Assembly (NCBI RefSeq): GCF_001417735.1
Contig: NZ_BBUZ01000023.1
Span: 148,077-212,076 of the forward strand
DNA length: 64,000 bases
Direction: 5' to 3'
Source: Streptomyces sp. NBRC 110028
GTDB lineage: Bacteria; Actinomycetota; Actinomycetes; Streptomycetales; Streptomycetaceae
The notes under the pieces were generated by a model. It saw only the letters and a program-made list of their open reading frames with translations. It ran no database searches and was not told where the DNA came from. The translations under genes were made by a program, and so were the position numbers. Positions within the stretch are counted from its first letter, which is position 1, and every line of letters begins with the position of its first letter. Below are positions 25,544 through 36,338 of this stretch, piece after piece.

Positions 25544-27131
25544 GCGCGTCCGCGGGCGTCGAACGGTTCACCGCGCGCCGCGCCCGTCCCCTCCCCAGGG
25601 GCGGGCGCGGCGCGCCGGTTCCGCCCCCTGATGCGCACTTGCCGGGGCCCCCTCCCCACGAGACCCTGACGCCTGCGCATCGGGGAGGGCCGGGGAGGGA
25701 CCGTCCATGGCGGGAAGGTTTCGGTGCACCGGCTGGAGAGCCGGTCTTCGCGTGCAGGTTTCTGAACCCTCTGCGGACGCGGGCGGGTGTCAGTCTGCTC
25801 GGCTCCGTCGGCTTCTCCCAGGGCCTGCGGGGGTCGGTGGCCAGCGGGCGGGCGAGCCGGAGCTGGGCATGGGCGGCGATCACCAGCCAGGTCCACCGGT
25901 CGGCCGCTTCCGAGCTGCGGAGCCGGGGCTTGGTCCAGCCGAGGGTCTGCTTGAACAGGAGAAATGTGTGCTCGATGTCGAAGCGGCGGAGGAAGGACTG
26001 CCAGCAGCGGTCGACGTCCGCCTCGGGGGCGCCGGTGCGCGACCACCACAACCACACGGGCTTGTTGACCCCACCGCTGGGCAGCTTCTGAACGACCAGG
26101 CGGATGACGGTGCCCTCGATGACGGGAAGCGGCCCGTCGTGGTCGAGCCATGCGGCCCGGCGGGTCAGCCGCGGGTACAGCCGGTCCCACGCCTGCGCGG
26201 TCGCCTTCCCGTAGAGCCGGGTGTCGGTGACCGTCACGGCCTGCTCGGTGCCCCCGGTTACGGGGTCACCGAAGACGAACTCGCCGCCATGTTTGGGCGG
26301 CCGGCCGCCCCTGGGGTTGGCCAGGGGGAACTCTTCGCGGGAGGGGGTCGGACGCCGCATCACCCGGTCCGAACGGAGCCGGCCGAGGATCTCGACGGGC
26401 AGGTCACCCAGCAGGTGGGCGATGCGAGGAGCGTCGTAACCGGCGTCCCGCACGACCAGGACCTCCGGGTCACCCGGTTTCCACTGGCCGGCGGCGACCA
26501 GGCGCTCGATGACCTCGCGGATCTGCATCATGGTCACCGCGGCGATGTCGGCGCCGGGCTCCAGGCGGACCGCGTCCAGCACCGCCGTCCACGAGGTGCG
26601 GCCGGTCTCCAGCGCGGCCACCACCGAGTACGGCCGGCCGGGCACCATCTGATGCTTGCCCTCACCCCGGCCGAAGGTATGACAAAAGGCCCGGTCAGCA
26701 CACGTGGTGGCGTCAGGCCGTAGCCAAGGCGAGACATCCACCGCCAGCACGAGCCGACCGTCCGCCGCCCGCGGCAGCGGCACTCCGGCCAGGGCACGAC
26801 GCAACCGGGCGACGTCGATCCGGCCCTGGTCGAGCCCGCCATACAGAGCCCCGTGCCCGCGGCGGTGTTCGGGCGCGAGCGCGAGATCGGCCAGCGTCCG
26901 AACCGGCCCGTCCGTGCACAGCAGCGCGTCACACAACTCGAACAACGCGTCGCCTCGAACAGTCAGATACGCGTACAGCTCCGACCGGGAGTGTGACACT
27001 TCCGCGAACGCATCCCGCAGGACGCCCTGATGCACCAAACTCACGACCACGGCCTTCGTGTTGATCCACTCTGTGACGGGGCACAGGATCAGACGGAGGC
27101 CACCTACACATCCGCCGAACTGCGAAAACAC
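25530..27131 (-). CDS. Transposase (DDE type, actinobacterial NF041680-like), 3' end altered
   Basis: Conserved segments include SLVHQGVLRDAFAEVSH, APEHRRGHGALYGGLDQG, LVLAVDVSPWLRPDA (first catalytic Asp region), VVRDAGYDAPRIAHLLGDLP and CWQSFLRRFDIEHTFLLFKQ (catalytic Glu region). These match a large family of Streptomyces transposases. The likely start is the GTG at 27050 rather than the frame's first codon. After PKPSRHGRSLPGPP (about 25710) the sequence no longer resembles the family's C-terminus. The frame runs antisense through the pectate lyase terminator to 25530. The last 60 residues are therefore probably read-through into foreign sequence, and the element may be immobile. Confidence 0.7.
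   Translation of the reverse strand: MFSQFGGCVGGLRLILCPVTEWINTKAVVVSLVHQGVLRDAFAEVSHSRSELYAYLTVRGDALFELCDALLCTDGPVRTLADLALAPEHRRGHGALYGGLDQGRIDVARLRRALAGVPLPRAADGRLVLAVDVSPWLRPDATTCADRAFCHTFGRGEGKHQMVPGRPYSVVAALETGRTSWTAVLDAVRLEPGADIAAVTMMQIREVIERLVAAGQWKPGDPEVLVVRDAGYDAPRIAHLLGDLPVEILGRLRSDRVMRRPTPSREEFPLANPRGGRPPKHGGEFVFGDPVTGGTEQAVTVTDTRLYGKATAQAWDRLYPRLTRRAAWLDHDGPLPVIEGTVIRLVVQKLPSGGVNKPVWLWWSRTGAPEADVDRCWQSFLRRFDIEHTFLLFKQTLGWTKPRLRSSEAADRWTWLVIAAHAQLRLARPLATDPRRPWEKPTEPSRLTPARVRRGFRNLHAKTGSPAGAPKPSRHGRSLPGPPRCAGVRVSWGGGPGKCASGGGTGAPRPPLGRGRARRAVNRSTPADAPTCR
25573..25615. terminator. Terminator hairpin after the pectate lyase gene
   Basis: GCGCGCCGCGCCCGTCCCC pairs with GGGGCGGGCGCGGCGCGC apart from one bulged base, around a short TCCCCA loop. 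It lies 30 bases after the stop of the PL3 gene. Confidence 0.85.
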
Positions 27132-27229
27132 TGATCAAGTTCGAGTCGGGTTCGATGCCGGTCGTTAAATGACAAGCTCAGCGCTTGTCCCGTAACCAGC
27201 GCCGCGAGGATGGCGAGCGTCGTGGTCTG
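25620..27229 (-). mobile_element. IS-like element, ends not resolved
   Basis: The region is occupied by one transposase gene plus short non-coding flanks. At the 27.2-kb side there is a perfect inverted pair, GACAAGC at 27171-27177 and GCTTGTC at 27183-27189, of the kind seen at IS ends. No matching terminal repeat was found near 25620-25710, where the transposase sequence loses its conserved character. That end may be truncated. Confidence 0.6.
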
Positions 27230-27982
27230 CTACAGGCTGTTCCAGAAATCTGACAGCATGCTGGCTGTCCGCGCCGGGTCCTGAAGCATCCACCAGTGAC
27301 CGAGTCCGTTGAGGTCGACGGCGCGAGCGCCGGCGCGCTGGGCAGCGCGGTGGCGGAGGGCGACGCTGCCGGCCGTGTGATCCTCGGTGGCGACGGGAAC
27401 CAAACCCGGCCTGGCAGCGGCCGCGGGCAGACCCAGGCCGCGCTCGATCAGCACTGCCTGGGGCACGGACCGGTACAGCGCGAGAATGGCCTTGCCCATC
27501 TGCGGGCCCTGACCGAGTGCCACCTCGCCGGCCGCCGGCTCGGGAATGCCCCAGTCGACCATGCGTGCTGCCCGCTCCTCGACGTCTCCCGAGAAGATCT
27601 CCTCGACGTGGCGCTCCCCGTCGCCCGGCGTCTGCCAGAGCTTGGCGATCTCATGCCAGGTGAAGTCCGGCTCGTAACCGCCGATGGTGTCGCTGACCCA
27701 GCTGCGGAGCAGGTCGGGACGGGCCATCGCCACCTCCAGGGCGTACCCTCCGCCGAAGTCGTGGCCGACGATGTCGACGGGCGCCTCGAATCGTGACAGC
27801 TCGTCGATGAGCCAGTCCCGGTAGTCGACGAACGTGGCGCCGAAGTTCGCGGGAAGCGGCGCACCGAACCCCGGAGGCGAGAGCAGGACCATCTCCTGCT
27901 GCTGAGACTTGGACAACTCGTTGATCAGCGGCGTCCACACCGCGGAGGTCACGGGAACGCCGTTGACGAAGACAATGGTCAT
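27230..27982 (-). CDS. Alpha/beta hydrolase with Asp nucleophile
   Basis: A 250-residue alpha/beta-hydrolase. The nucleophile elbow reads IVGHDFGGG, with Asp in place of the usual Ser. This is typical of epoxide hydrolases and haloalkane dehalogenases. VATEDHTAG is the candidate acid position and GLGHWWMLQDP supplies the catalytic His. The oxyanion-loop region is FVNGVPVTSAVWTPL. The ATG at 27982 is chosen over an open frame that runs much further upstream, because the family fold begins there. It is divergent from the LysR gene, and its upstream region shares a conserved element with the dehydrogenase gene. The natural substrate is unknown. Confidence 0.88.
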   Translation of the reverse strand: MTIVFVNGVPVTSAVWTPLINELSKSQQQEMVLLSPPGFGAPLPANFGATFVDYRDWLIDELSRFEAPVDIVGHDFGGGYALEVAMARPDLLRSWVSDTIGGYEPDFTWHEIAKLWQTPGDGERHVEEIFSGDVEERAARMVDWGIPEPAAGEVALGQGPQMGKAILALYRSVPQAVLIERGLGLPAAAARPGLVPVATEDHTAGSVALRHRAAQRAGARAVDLNGLGHWWMLQDPARTASMLSDFWNSL

Positions 27983-28039
27983 AGGTGAATGACAACAACG
28001 GTCGGAGCGGGCCGTCCAAGACCCGTTTCGCATCTCGTC

Positions 28040-28054
28040 ATGCGGTGATTGCAT
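28040..28054. promoter_or_regulatory. LysR-type operator ATGC-N7-GCAT
   Basis: The inverted repeat ATGC-GGTGATT-GCAT includes a T-N11-A core, the standard LysR box. It sits between the hydrolase and LysR genes, 72 bases before the hydrolase start codon. The same palindrome is found at 29007-29021. Confidence 0.7.
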
Positions 28055-28072
28055 AACGCGTAGGCTGTGGGC

Positions 28073-28969
28073 ATGGGTATGCTCCCCGATCTGGATCTGC
28101 GACTTGTCCGGTACTTCACGGTCGTCGCCGAGCAGTTGAACTTCGCCCGTGCGGCCGAGGAGCTGAGGGTCGCCCAGCCCTCCCTGAGCCGTCAGATCCA
28201 GCGGCTGGAGAACACCCTCGGCGTACGCCTGCTGGAGCGCACCACCCAGGGCAGCCGGCTCACCGCCGCCGGCGCGGCGTTCCTGCCACAGGCGCAACAG
28301 CTGGTGCACGGCGCCCAGCAGGCGGTGCTCACCGCACGCGCCGCCGCGCCGGCGCGCACTGTCACCATCGGGTACGCCGACGATCTGATCGTCACGCCCG
28401 CCGTACGCGATCTGCGCCACCGGCATCCCGACGCCCACGTCCGCACCCGCCACCTCGGCTCGCAGGACGCCGGTGCCCTGCCCGACCGGCAGGTCGACGC
28501 CCTGGTCATCCGCACACCACTGCCGATCCCGGCCGACGGCCTCGACCTGGCGGTCCTCTACGCCGAGCCTCGGGTCCTGCTCGTGCCCGCGTCCCACCGC
28601 CTCGCCGGTAAGGAGTCGGTCACCACTGCTGACATCTCCGCGGAACCACTCGTCGGCTGCGTCGGCGCGGGTGCCGACTGGACCGCCTTCTGGCGGCTCG
28701 AACCCCGGCCGGACAACGACCCCGCCCCGCTCGGCCCCACCCTTGCCGACACCTACGACGACAAGCTTGAGGCCATCGCCGAGGGGAATGCCATCGCCGT
28801 CGTCCCGGCCGGCGACCTGCGTCACACCCTCCGCCCCGGCCTCGTCTCCGTTCCGGTCGACGAGGTCGAGCCCTGTCAGGTCGTCGTCGCCACCCGCGCT
28901 GCGGACACCAGCATCCTCGTTGCGGAGTTTGTCGAGTCCGCGAAGAAGCTCCTCGTCCGCCACACCTGA
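28073..28969 (+). CDS. LysR-family transcriptional regulator
   Basis: A 298-residue LysR regulator. The winged helix-turn-helix (about 5-65) contains YFTVVAEQLNFARAAEELRVAQPSLSRQIQRLEN and LLERTTQGSRLTAAG, in two adjoining segments. The effector-binding domain begins with VTIGYADDLIVTPAVRDLR (about 100). ATG codons at 28073 and 28079 and a GTG at 28067 are all possible starts, with no decisive ribosome-binding site. Divergent orientation from the hydrolase and the shared palindrome suggest it controls the hydrolase, the downstream dehydrogenase and itself. The inducer is unknown but may be a substrate of those enzymes. Confidence 0.92.
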   Translation: MGMLPDLDLRLVRYFTVVAEQLNFARAAEELRVAQPSLSRQIQRLENTLGVRLLERTTQGSRLTAAGAAFLPQAQQLVHGAQQAVLTARAAAPARTVTIGYADDLIVTPAVRDLRHRHPDAHVRTRHLGSQDAGALPDRQVDALVIRTPLPIPADGLDLAVLYAEPRVLLVPASHRLAGKESVTTADISAEPLVGCVGAGADWTAFWRLEPRPDNDPAPLGPTLADTYDDKLEAIAEGNAIAVVPAGDLRHTLRPGLVSVPVDEVEPCQVVVATRAADTSILVAEFVESAKKLLVRHT

Positions 28970-29006
28970 CCACTGGCCCCAGTCGGCCTCATAGCCCACG
29001 TCCGTC

Positions 29007-29049
29007 ATGCAGCTCCTGCATGACGGGTTGCGAAACAAGTCTTGGACGC
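29007..29049 (+). promoter_or_regulatory. Duplicate LysR-type operator and promoter of the dehydrogenase gene
   Basis: ATGC-AGCTCCT-GCAT repeats the palindrome seen upstream of the hydrolase. It is followed by TGACGGGTTGCGAAACAAGT and CTTGGACG, which match the hydrolase upstream region at 33 of 42 positions. The distance from palindrome to start codon is 72 bases in both genes. Confidence 0.75.
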
Positions 29050-29078
29050 GGCCGCCGACAGTGCCGTTGGCTGGTCAC

Positions 29079-29903
29079 ATGACCGTCGACTACCGCGCAC
29101 AGACCGTTCTGCTCACCGGGGCCAGCTCCGGGATCGGAGCCGCCTTCGCCAAAGCCCTGGCCGCCCGCGGTTCCAACCTCGTCGTCGTCGCCCGGCGCGC
29201 CGAGCGGCTGGAATCGATGGCGGACGAGCTGCGCCGCACCACCGATGCCCATATCGAGGCGATCCCGGCCGATCTCTCTCGCCCGACCGCCGCACACGAA
29301 CTTCACCAGGCGGTCGCCGATCGGGGCATCCAGGTCACGAGCCTGATCAACAGTGCCGGGTTCGGCTCGTTCGCAATGTTCCCCGGCGCGGATCCTGGAC
29401 AGCACACCGCCGAGATCGCCGTTCACGCGATGGCGCCGGTGCAGCTGACCGCAGCGTTCCTGCCTCAGATGGTGAACGCCGGCAACGGCTTCGTCATCAA
29501 CCTCGCCAGCGTCACCGCCTACCTTCCGTCTCCCCGGATGGCCGTCTACAGCGCCACCAAGGCATTCGTGCTCAGCTTCACCGAATCACTGTGGACGGAG
29601 CTGCGAGGTACGGGCCTTACCGTGTTCGCCGTCGCGCCCGGCGCCACCGCCACCGACTTCACCACCGAGATGGGGCCGGACGCCGGGGTGCTGACCGCTG
29701 GGAAGCTGCGCACGCCCGAGGATGTCGTCACCACCACGCTGCGCCACCTCGAGCGCCGCAGCCCCGGCCCGACCGTCATCGACGGGCACTTCAACCGGCT
29801 CAGCGTATTTATGAGCCGTTTCATGAGCCGACGCCGGAACGCCCTGATGATGGCGCGCGTCTTCGACCCCGACCGTCGGTCTCCTTCGCAGCCCACCAGG
29901 TGA
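29079..29903 (+). CDS. Short-chain dehydrogenase/reductase
   Basis: A 274-residue classical SDR. The Rossmann motif is TGASSGIGAAFAKALAARG (about 13-31). An Arg at the end of the second strand (VVVARRAERL) suggests NADP(H) preference. INSAG, the catalytic Ser in NLASVTAYLP and the YSATK Tyr/Lys pair are all present. The C-terminus after about 240 is basic. The ATG at 29079 is chosen because the domain begins there, although an in-frame ATG at 29007 falls inside the operator palindrome. It shares its promoter element with the hydrolase gene and is likely co-regulated by the LysR protein. Confidence 0.92.
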   Translation: MTVDYRAQTVLLTGASSGIGAAFAKALAARGSNLVVVARRAERLESMADELRRTTDAHIEAIPADLSRPTAAHELHQAVADRGIQVTSLINSAGFGSFAMFPGADPGQHTAEIAVHAMAPVQLTAAFLPQMVNAGNGFVINLASVTAYLPSPRMAVYSATKAFVLSFTESLWTELRGTGLTVFAVAPGATATDFTTEMGPDAGVLTAGKLRTPEDVVTTTLRHLERRSPGPTVIDGHFNRLSVFMSRFMSRRRNALMMARVFDPDRRSPSQPTR

Positions 29904-30656
29904 CTCATCCCGTGCTGGCGGCCCACTGGATACATTTCCTACCGCCCGGCGACTGCCGGCTGCCAGGACAAGACCGGTCTCGCGGTCATCGCAACGCTGC
30001 TGTTGTTACCGTGAGCCAGCCGGTGATGCGATGCCCTCGGCCACGTCGGGCGAGCAGCTCGTTGGGATGCGCCCTGCGCACCTACGCGCAGCTGAAGAAT
30101 TTCCAGCAATGGTTCGCCGACCTGCATACCACCCAATGCCGCAGCCCTCGGCGTGCCGTACAGCGTCTGGCCCCTCTCCGTGTACCTCTTGACCACCGAC
30201 GGGTCCTCGATGTCGAGCTGCGCGGCCAGGTGCTCGATCACTGGCCACGGCACCGCGAGCGGGTCCTCCAGGAACAGGCCGACGTACCGAACCGTGCACA
30301 TCTGGAGCGCGAACCCGAGCCGGTGATGTCCCGCCCACCCCGCGGCGAGCCCGGCCCGGGTGAGCGCGGCGCTGCTGGCCGAGTCGGCCAAGGGCGCGGT
30401 ACGGAACGCCGGACGCGGTTCGCCGAACCGCCTGCTGCGTGTCGGAGACTGACCGTCCATCCGACTATCACAGATTGCGGTCATATCATCGGCCCCGCAC
30501 GGATACGCGCGGGGCCGAACCATGCACCCCGCGTTACGAACGGGTAGTTAACGGGAACCCGGATTGTCTCCCGGTATCCGGTGGGAAGGCTTCCCGAACG
30601 CGCCCCCCATGGCCGACCTCATCCGCCCACCAGAGTGAACGCGGACAGGAGCTGTC
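29904..30656. other. Non-coding stretch with a Tn3 remnant before glgE
   Basis: The only recognisable content is the Tn3-type transposase fragment near 30118-30523 and the glgE leader with its ACAGGAG ribosome-binding site just before 30657. Other open frames here have no family signal. Confidence 0.55.
30118..30523 (-). pseudogene. N-terminal remnant of a Tn3-family transposase (DUF4158)
   Basis: Reading on the minus strand, HHRLGFALQMCTVRYVGLFL, then DPLAVPWPVIEHLAAQLDI and EDPSVVKRYTERGQTLYG match the conserved start of Tn3-type transposases (DUF4158). Beyond this the similarity stops. The rest of a protein of about 1000 residues is missing, as are the resolvase and terminal repeats. It marks an old transposon insertion at the edge of the accessory island. 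Confidence 0.75.
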
Positions 30657-32755
30657 ATGCCCGCAACCCATCGTCCGGCGGTAAAGCCTATACAAAGGAC
30701 AGAAGCCGCCGCCGACCATCAAGCGCCCTCCGCTCATCAGCCCGCAACGCCGTCAGGTGATCCTATGATCGGTCGTATTCCCCTTCTGGATATCCGTCCG
30801 CTGATCGACTGCGGCCGCCGTCCCGCCAAGGCGGTCGTGGGTGAGACCTTCGAGGTCAGCGCCACCGTGTTCCGGGAGGGCCACGACGCGGTCAGCGCCA
30901 ACGTCGTCCTCCGCGACCCGGCCGGACGGTCGGGGCCCTGGACACCCTTGCGCGAACTCGCCCCCGGCACCGACCGCTGGGGCGCCGAGGTCACCCCCAC
31001 CTCGCCCGGCCGCTGGTCGTACACGGTCGAGGCGTGGAGCGACCCCGTCGCCACCTGGCGCCATCACGCCCGGATCAAGATCCCGGCCGGGATCGACACC
31101 GATCTGGTGCTGGAGGAGGGCGCCCGGCTGCACGAGAGAGCCGCGGCCGGAGTGCCCAAGAACGACGGCCGGGAGGCGGTGCTGGGCGCCGTCGACGCGC
31201 TGCGCGACGAGCGCCGCCCGGTCGCCGACCGGCTCGCCGCCGCCCTCGCCCCCGATGTCGCCGCCGCCCTCGACCGCCATCCGCTGCGCGAACTGGTCAC
31301 CGCATCGCGTCCGATGCCGCTCCAGGTCGAGCGGGAGCGCGCGCTGTTCGGCTCCTGGTACGAGCTGTTCCCGCGCTCCGAGGGCGCCAAGGTGGAGGAG
31401 GGCCGGCGGCCGGTCAGCGGGACGCTGCGCACCGCCGCCGAGCGGCTGCCCGCCGTCGCCGCCGCCGGGTTCGACGTCGTCTATCTGCCGCCCGTCCACC
31501 CCATCGGCACCGCCTACCGCAAGGGCCCCAACAACACCCTCTCCGCCGGCCCCTTCGACGTCGGCTCCCCCTGGGCGATCGGCTCACGGGACGGCGGCCA
31601 CGACGCGATCCACCCCGACCTCGGCACCCTGGAGGACTTCGACCACTTCGTGGCCCGGGCGCGCGAGCTGCGCATGGAGGTGGCGCTCGACTTCGCGCTC
31701 CAGTGCTCCCCCGACCACCCTTGGGTCACCGAGCACCCCGAGTGGTTCCACCGGCGCGCGGACGGGACGATCGCGTACGCCGAGAACCCGCCCAAGAAGT
31801 ACCAGGACATCTACCCCATCGCCTTCGACGCCGACTTCCCCGGCCTCGTCCGCGAGACCGAGCGGGTGCTGCGGTTCTGGATGTCCCACGGCGTACGGAT
31901 CTTCCGCGTCGACAATCCGCACACCAAGCCCGTGGTCTTCTGGGAGAAGGTGATCGGGGACATCAACCGCACCGACCCCGACGTCATCTTCCTCGCCGAG
32001 GCGTTCACCCGGCCCGCGATGATGAACACGCTCGGCATGATCGGCTTCCAGCAGTCGTACACGTACTTCACCTGGCGCAACGGCAAGCAGGAGCTGACCG
32101 ACTACCTCACCGAGCTGTCCGGGGACGCGGCCGCCTGGATGCGGCCCAACTTCTTCGTCAACACCCCCGACATCCTCCACGCCTACCTCCAGGACGGCGG
32201 CCGCCCGGCCTTCGCGGTACGGGCCGTCCTCGCCGCCACCCTCTCCCCCACCTGGGGTGTCTACGCGGGCTACGAGCTGTGCGAGAACACCCCGCTGCGC
32301 GCCGGCAGCGAGGAGTACCTGGACTCGGAGAAGTACCAGCTGCGCCCGCGCGACTGGGCGGCCGCGGAGCGTTCGGACCAAACGCTCACCCCGCTCCTCA
32401 CCCGGCTCAACCGGCTGCGCCGGCGGCACCCCGCCCTGCGCCGGCTGCGCAACCTGCGATTCCATCACGCCGACAACGACTCCGTCATCGTCTACTCCAA
32501 GCGCACGGGCGACTCGTGCGTGCTCACCGTCGTCAACCTGGACCCCCACCACACCCAGGAGGCGACGGTCTCGTTGAACATGCCGGAACTCGGCCTCGAC
32601 TGGCACGAGTCCGTCCCGGTGCGCGACGAGCTCACCGGCGAGACCTATCACTGGGGCAGGGACAACTACGTGCGCCTGGAGCCGGGCCGTGACATGGCTC
32701 CCGCGCACGTGCTCTCCCTGCGACCGTCCTCACCGATCGGAGGGTCACCCACAAC

Positions 32756-32759
<4 letters not shown>
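30657..32759 (+). CDS. glgE: Maltosyltransferase GlgE
   Basis: A 700-residue GH13_3 alpha-1,4-glucan:maltose-1-phosphate maltosyltransferase. It extends glucan chains by two glucose units from maltose-1-phosphate. It has an N-terminal beta domain (about 35-130, [20 protein letters not shown]) and then the barrel. The nucleophile is D419 in [10 protein letters not shown] and the acid is E448 in FLAEAFTRP, the same spacing of 29 as in characterised Glg[10 protein letters not shown] and TPDILHAYL are other family motifs. The ATG follows an ACAGGAG site. Its TGA overlaps the treS ATG. The leading 30 residues are low complexity. Confidence 0.95.
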
Positions 32760-34495
<1,736 letters not shown>

Positions 34496-34514
34496 CCGGC
34501 ACCGGCGCGCTGTC

Positions 34515-34551
34515 CCCCGCCCCGCCCCCACCCGGTAGGGGCGGGGCGGGG
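34515..34551. terminator. Perfect 14-bp hairpin between treS and mak
   Basis: CCCCGCCCCGCCCC at 34515-34528 pairs with GGGGCGGGGCGGGG at 34538-34551 across a 9-base loop and is followed by AAAA. It sits 20 bases after treS and over 200 before mak, so it may end or attenuate the glgE-treS transcript. Confidence 0.8.
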
Positions 34552-34764
34552 AAAAGGCTTCCGCTCCGTCCGGCCGGGGCGTTTTCGTCAGGGCTTCATG
34601 GGCACTCTGACTACGTACCGCCACCGGCGGAGCCGATCGCGTACTCCGTACTCGCCGTACGGACGATCCTCGCCCGACACGTCCCGCACCGTCGCACAGT
34701 CAACGCCGCAATCCGGGACACTTTGCCCTGATCTGTCGTGTGCCCGGGGAAAGGACGCGACGCC

Positions 34765-36267
34765 ATGCCGGAAGCTTCGTTCTCCCGGGGGGCACACCAC
34801 CCGCCGACCGCCGCACCGTCAGCCGACCCTGCGTCACCCGCCGCCACGGGCCCGGCCGGGCTGCTCGGGTCGCTCGCGCCGCTGCTCGCCGAGTGGCTGC
34901 CCCGGCAGCGCTGGTTCGCGGGCAAGGGCCGGCCCGTCACCGGCTTCGCCCTCGTCTCGGCGACCGAGATACTGCCCTGCCCGCCGGGCGGGGCGGCCCC
35001 CGGCTTACTCCATCTGCTCATCCGCGCCCAGCAGCCGGAACCGCCCGGCCACCGGCACGGCTTCGGCTGCGGCCACCGCCGTGGCGCGGCCGCCAGCGAC
35101 TGCTACCAGATGCTGCTCGGCGTCCACTCGGCCCTGCCGCCCTCGCTCGCCCCCGCGCTCATCGGTCACCCCAGCGGCGGGCCGCTGGACGGCCGCACCG
35201 TGTACGAGGCGCTGGCCGACCCCCGGCTCGCCTCGCTGCTGCTGGAGCGGCTGCGGGTCCCCGGCCGTCTGGGCCCGCTGCGCTTCGTACGGGAGCCCTC
35301 CAGCGCGATCCCGTCCGTCCTGCCGCCCCGGCTGATGACGGCCGAGCAGTCCAACTCCTCGGTGGTGTACGGCGATACGTTCATCCTCAAGCTCTTCCGG
35401 CGGGTCAGCCCCGGCACCAACCCCGATCTCGAACTCCCGCTCGCCCTCGCCCGCACCGGCTGCACCCGGGTGCCCGCCCCCGCGGCCTGGTTCGAGGCGG
35501 CCCCGCCGCCGGAGGGGCCCGGCCCGCGCCCGGAGCCGTTCACGCTCGGCGTCCTGCAGCCCTATCTCGCCGGGTCCACCGACGGCTGGCAGCTGGCCCT
35601 CGACGCCCTGTCCGTGCGGGCCGACTTCGCCGACGCCGCGCACGCCCTCGGCGAGGCGACGGCCGAGGTGCACCTCGCGATGGCCCGTACGCTCCCCGCC
35701 TCCGTACTGCGCCGCCCGCAGATCGAACACCTCGCGGCCGCCATGAGCGAACGCCTCGACTCGGCCGCCGCCGCGGTGCCCGCACTCCAGCCGTACCGGG
35801 GCGCGCTGCACGCCGCGTACGAGGACGTCGCCGCCCTCGGCCGCGCCGGGCGCACCTGGGCGGCCCAGCGCATCCACGGTGATCTGCACCTGGGGCAGGC
35901 CCTGCTGACGGCGGAACGGCAGTGGTCGCTGATCGACTTCGAGGGCGAGCCGTCCCGTCCGCTGGCCGAGCGCCGCCGCCCGCAGCCACCGGTCCGCGAC
36001 ATCGCCGGAATGCTCCGCTCCTTCGACTACGCGGCGGCCGTGGGCGGCCCTCACACCCCGCGGGACTGGGCCGGGCGCATGCGTGCCGCCTACTGCGCGG
36101 GGTACGCGGAGGCCTCCGGCGCGGATCCGCGCGACGAGCCGGAGCTGCTGCGCGCCCATGAGACCGACAAGGCGGTGTACGAGGTCCTCTACGAGGCCCG
36201 CCACCGCCCCGACTGGCTGCCGGTCCCGATGGCCGCGATCCGCCGGCTGGCCGCCGCCGTCCACTGA
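34765..36267 (+). CDS. mak: Maltokinase (Mak/Pep2)
   Basis: A 500-residue ATP-dependent maltokinase that makes maltose-1-phosphate, the GlgE donor. The N-terminal cap domain contains [18 protein letters not shown]. The kinase-like C-terminal half has [12 protein letters not shown] (catalytic Asp) and [17 protein letters not shown] (metal-binding Asp), as in aminoglycoside-kinase-fold maltokinases. The ATG at 34765 has GGGGAAAGGA upstream. The first 40 residues are Pro/Ala rich and probably disordered. glgB follows after 71 bases containing short ACCTCCGACACC-like repeats. The pair completes the GlgE pathway. Confidence 0.93.
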   Translation: MPEASFSRGAHHPPTAAPSADPASPAATGPAGLLGSLAPLLAEWLPRQRWFAGKGRPVTGFALVSATEILPCPPGGAAPGLLHLLIRAQQPEPPGHRHGFGCGHRRGAAASDCYQMLLGVHSALPPSLAPALIGHPSGGPLDGRTVYEALADPRLASLLLERLRVPGRLGPLRFVREPSSAIPSVLPPRLMTAEQSNSSVVYGDTFILKLFRRVSPGTNPDLELPLALARTGCTRVPAPAAWFEAAPPPEGPGPRPEPFTLGVLQPYLAGSTDGWQLALDALSVRADFADAAHALGEATAEVHLAMARTLPASVLRRPQIEHLAAAMSERLDSAAAAVPALQPYRGALHAAYEDVAALGRAGRTWAAQRIHGDLHLGQALLTAERQWSLIDFEGEPSRPLAERRRPQPPVRDIAGMLRSFDYAAAVGGPHTPRDWAGRMRAAYCAGYAEASGADPRDEPELLRAHETDKAVYEVLYEARHRPDWLPVPMAAIRRLAAAVH

Positions 36268-36338
36268 GACCGGACGCCTCCGACGCACCTCCGACACCCC
36301 GACAACACCACCTCCGACACCCCCGGGAGGACCACCCC

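Noticed and set aside
25707-26723. Plus-strand frame opposite the transposase
   Set aside because: Antisense of conserved transposase motifs.
27230-29038. A 602-residue minus-strand frame including the hydrolase
   Set aside because: Only the last 250 residues are hydrolase; the first 350 are antisense to the LysR gene. The ATG at 27982 is the sensible start.
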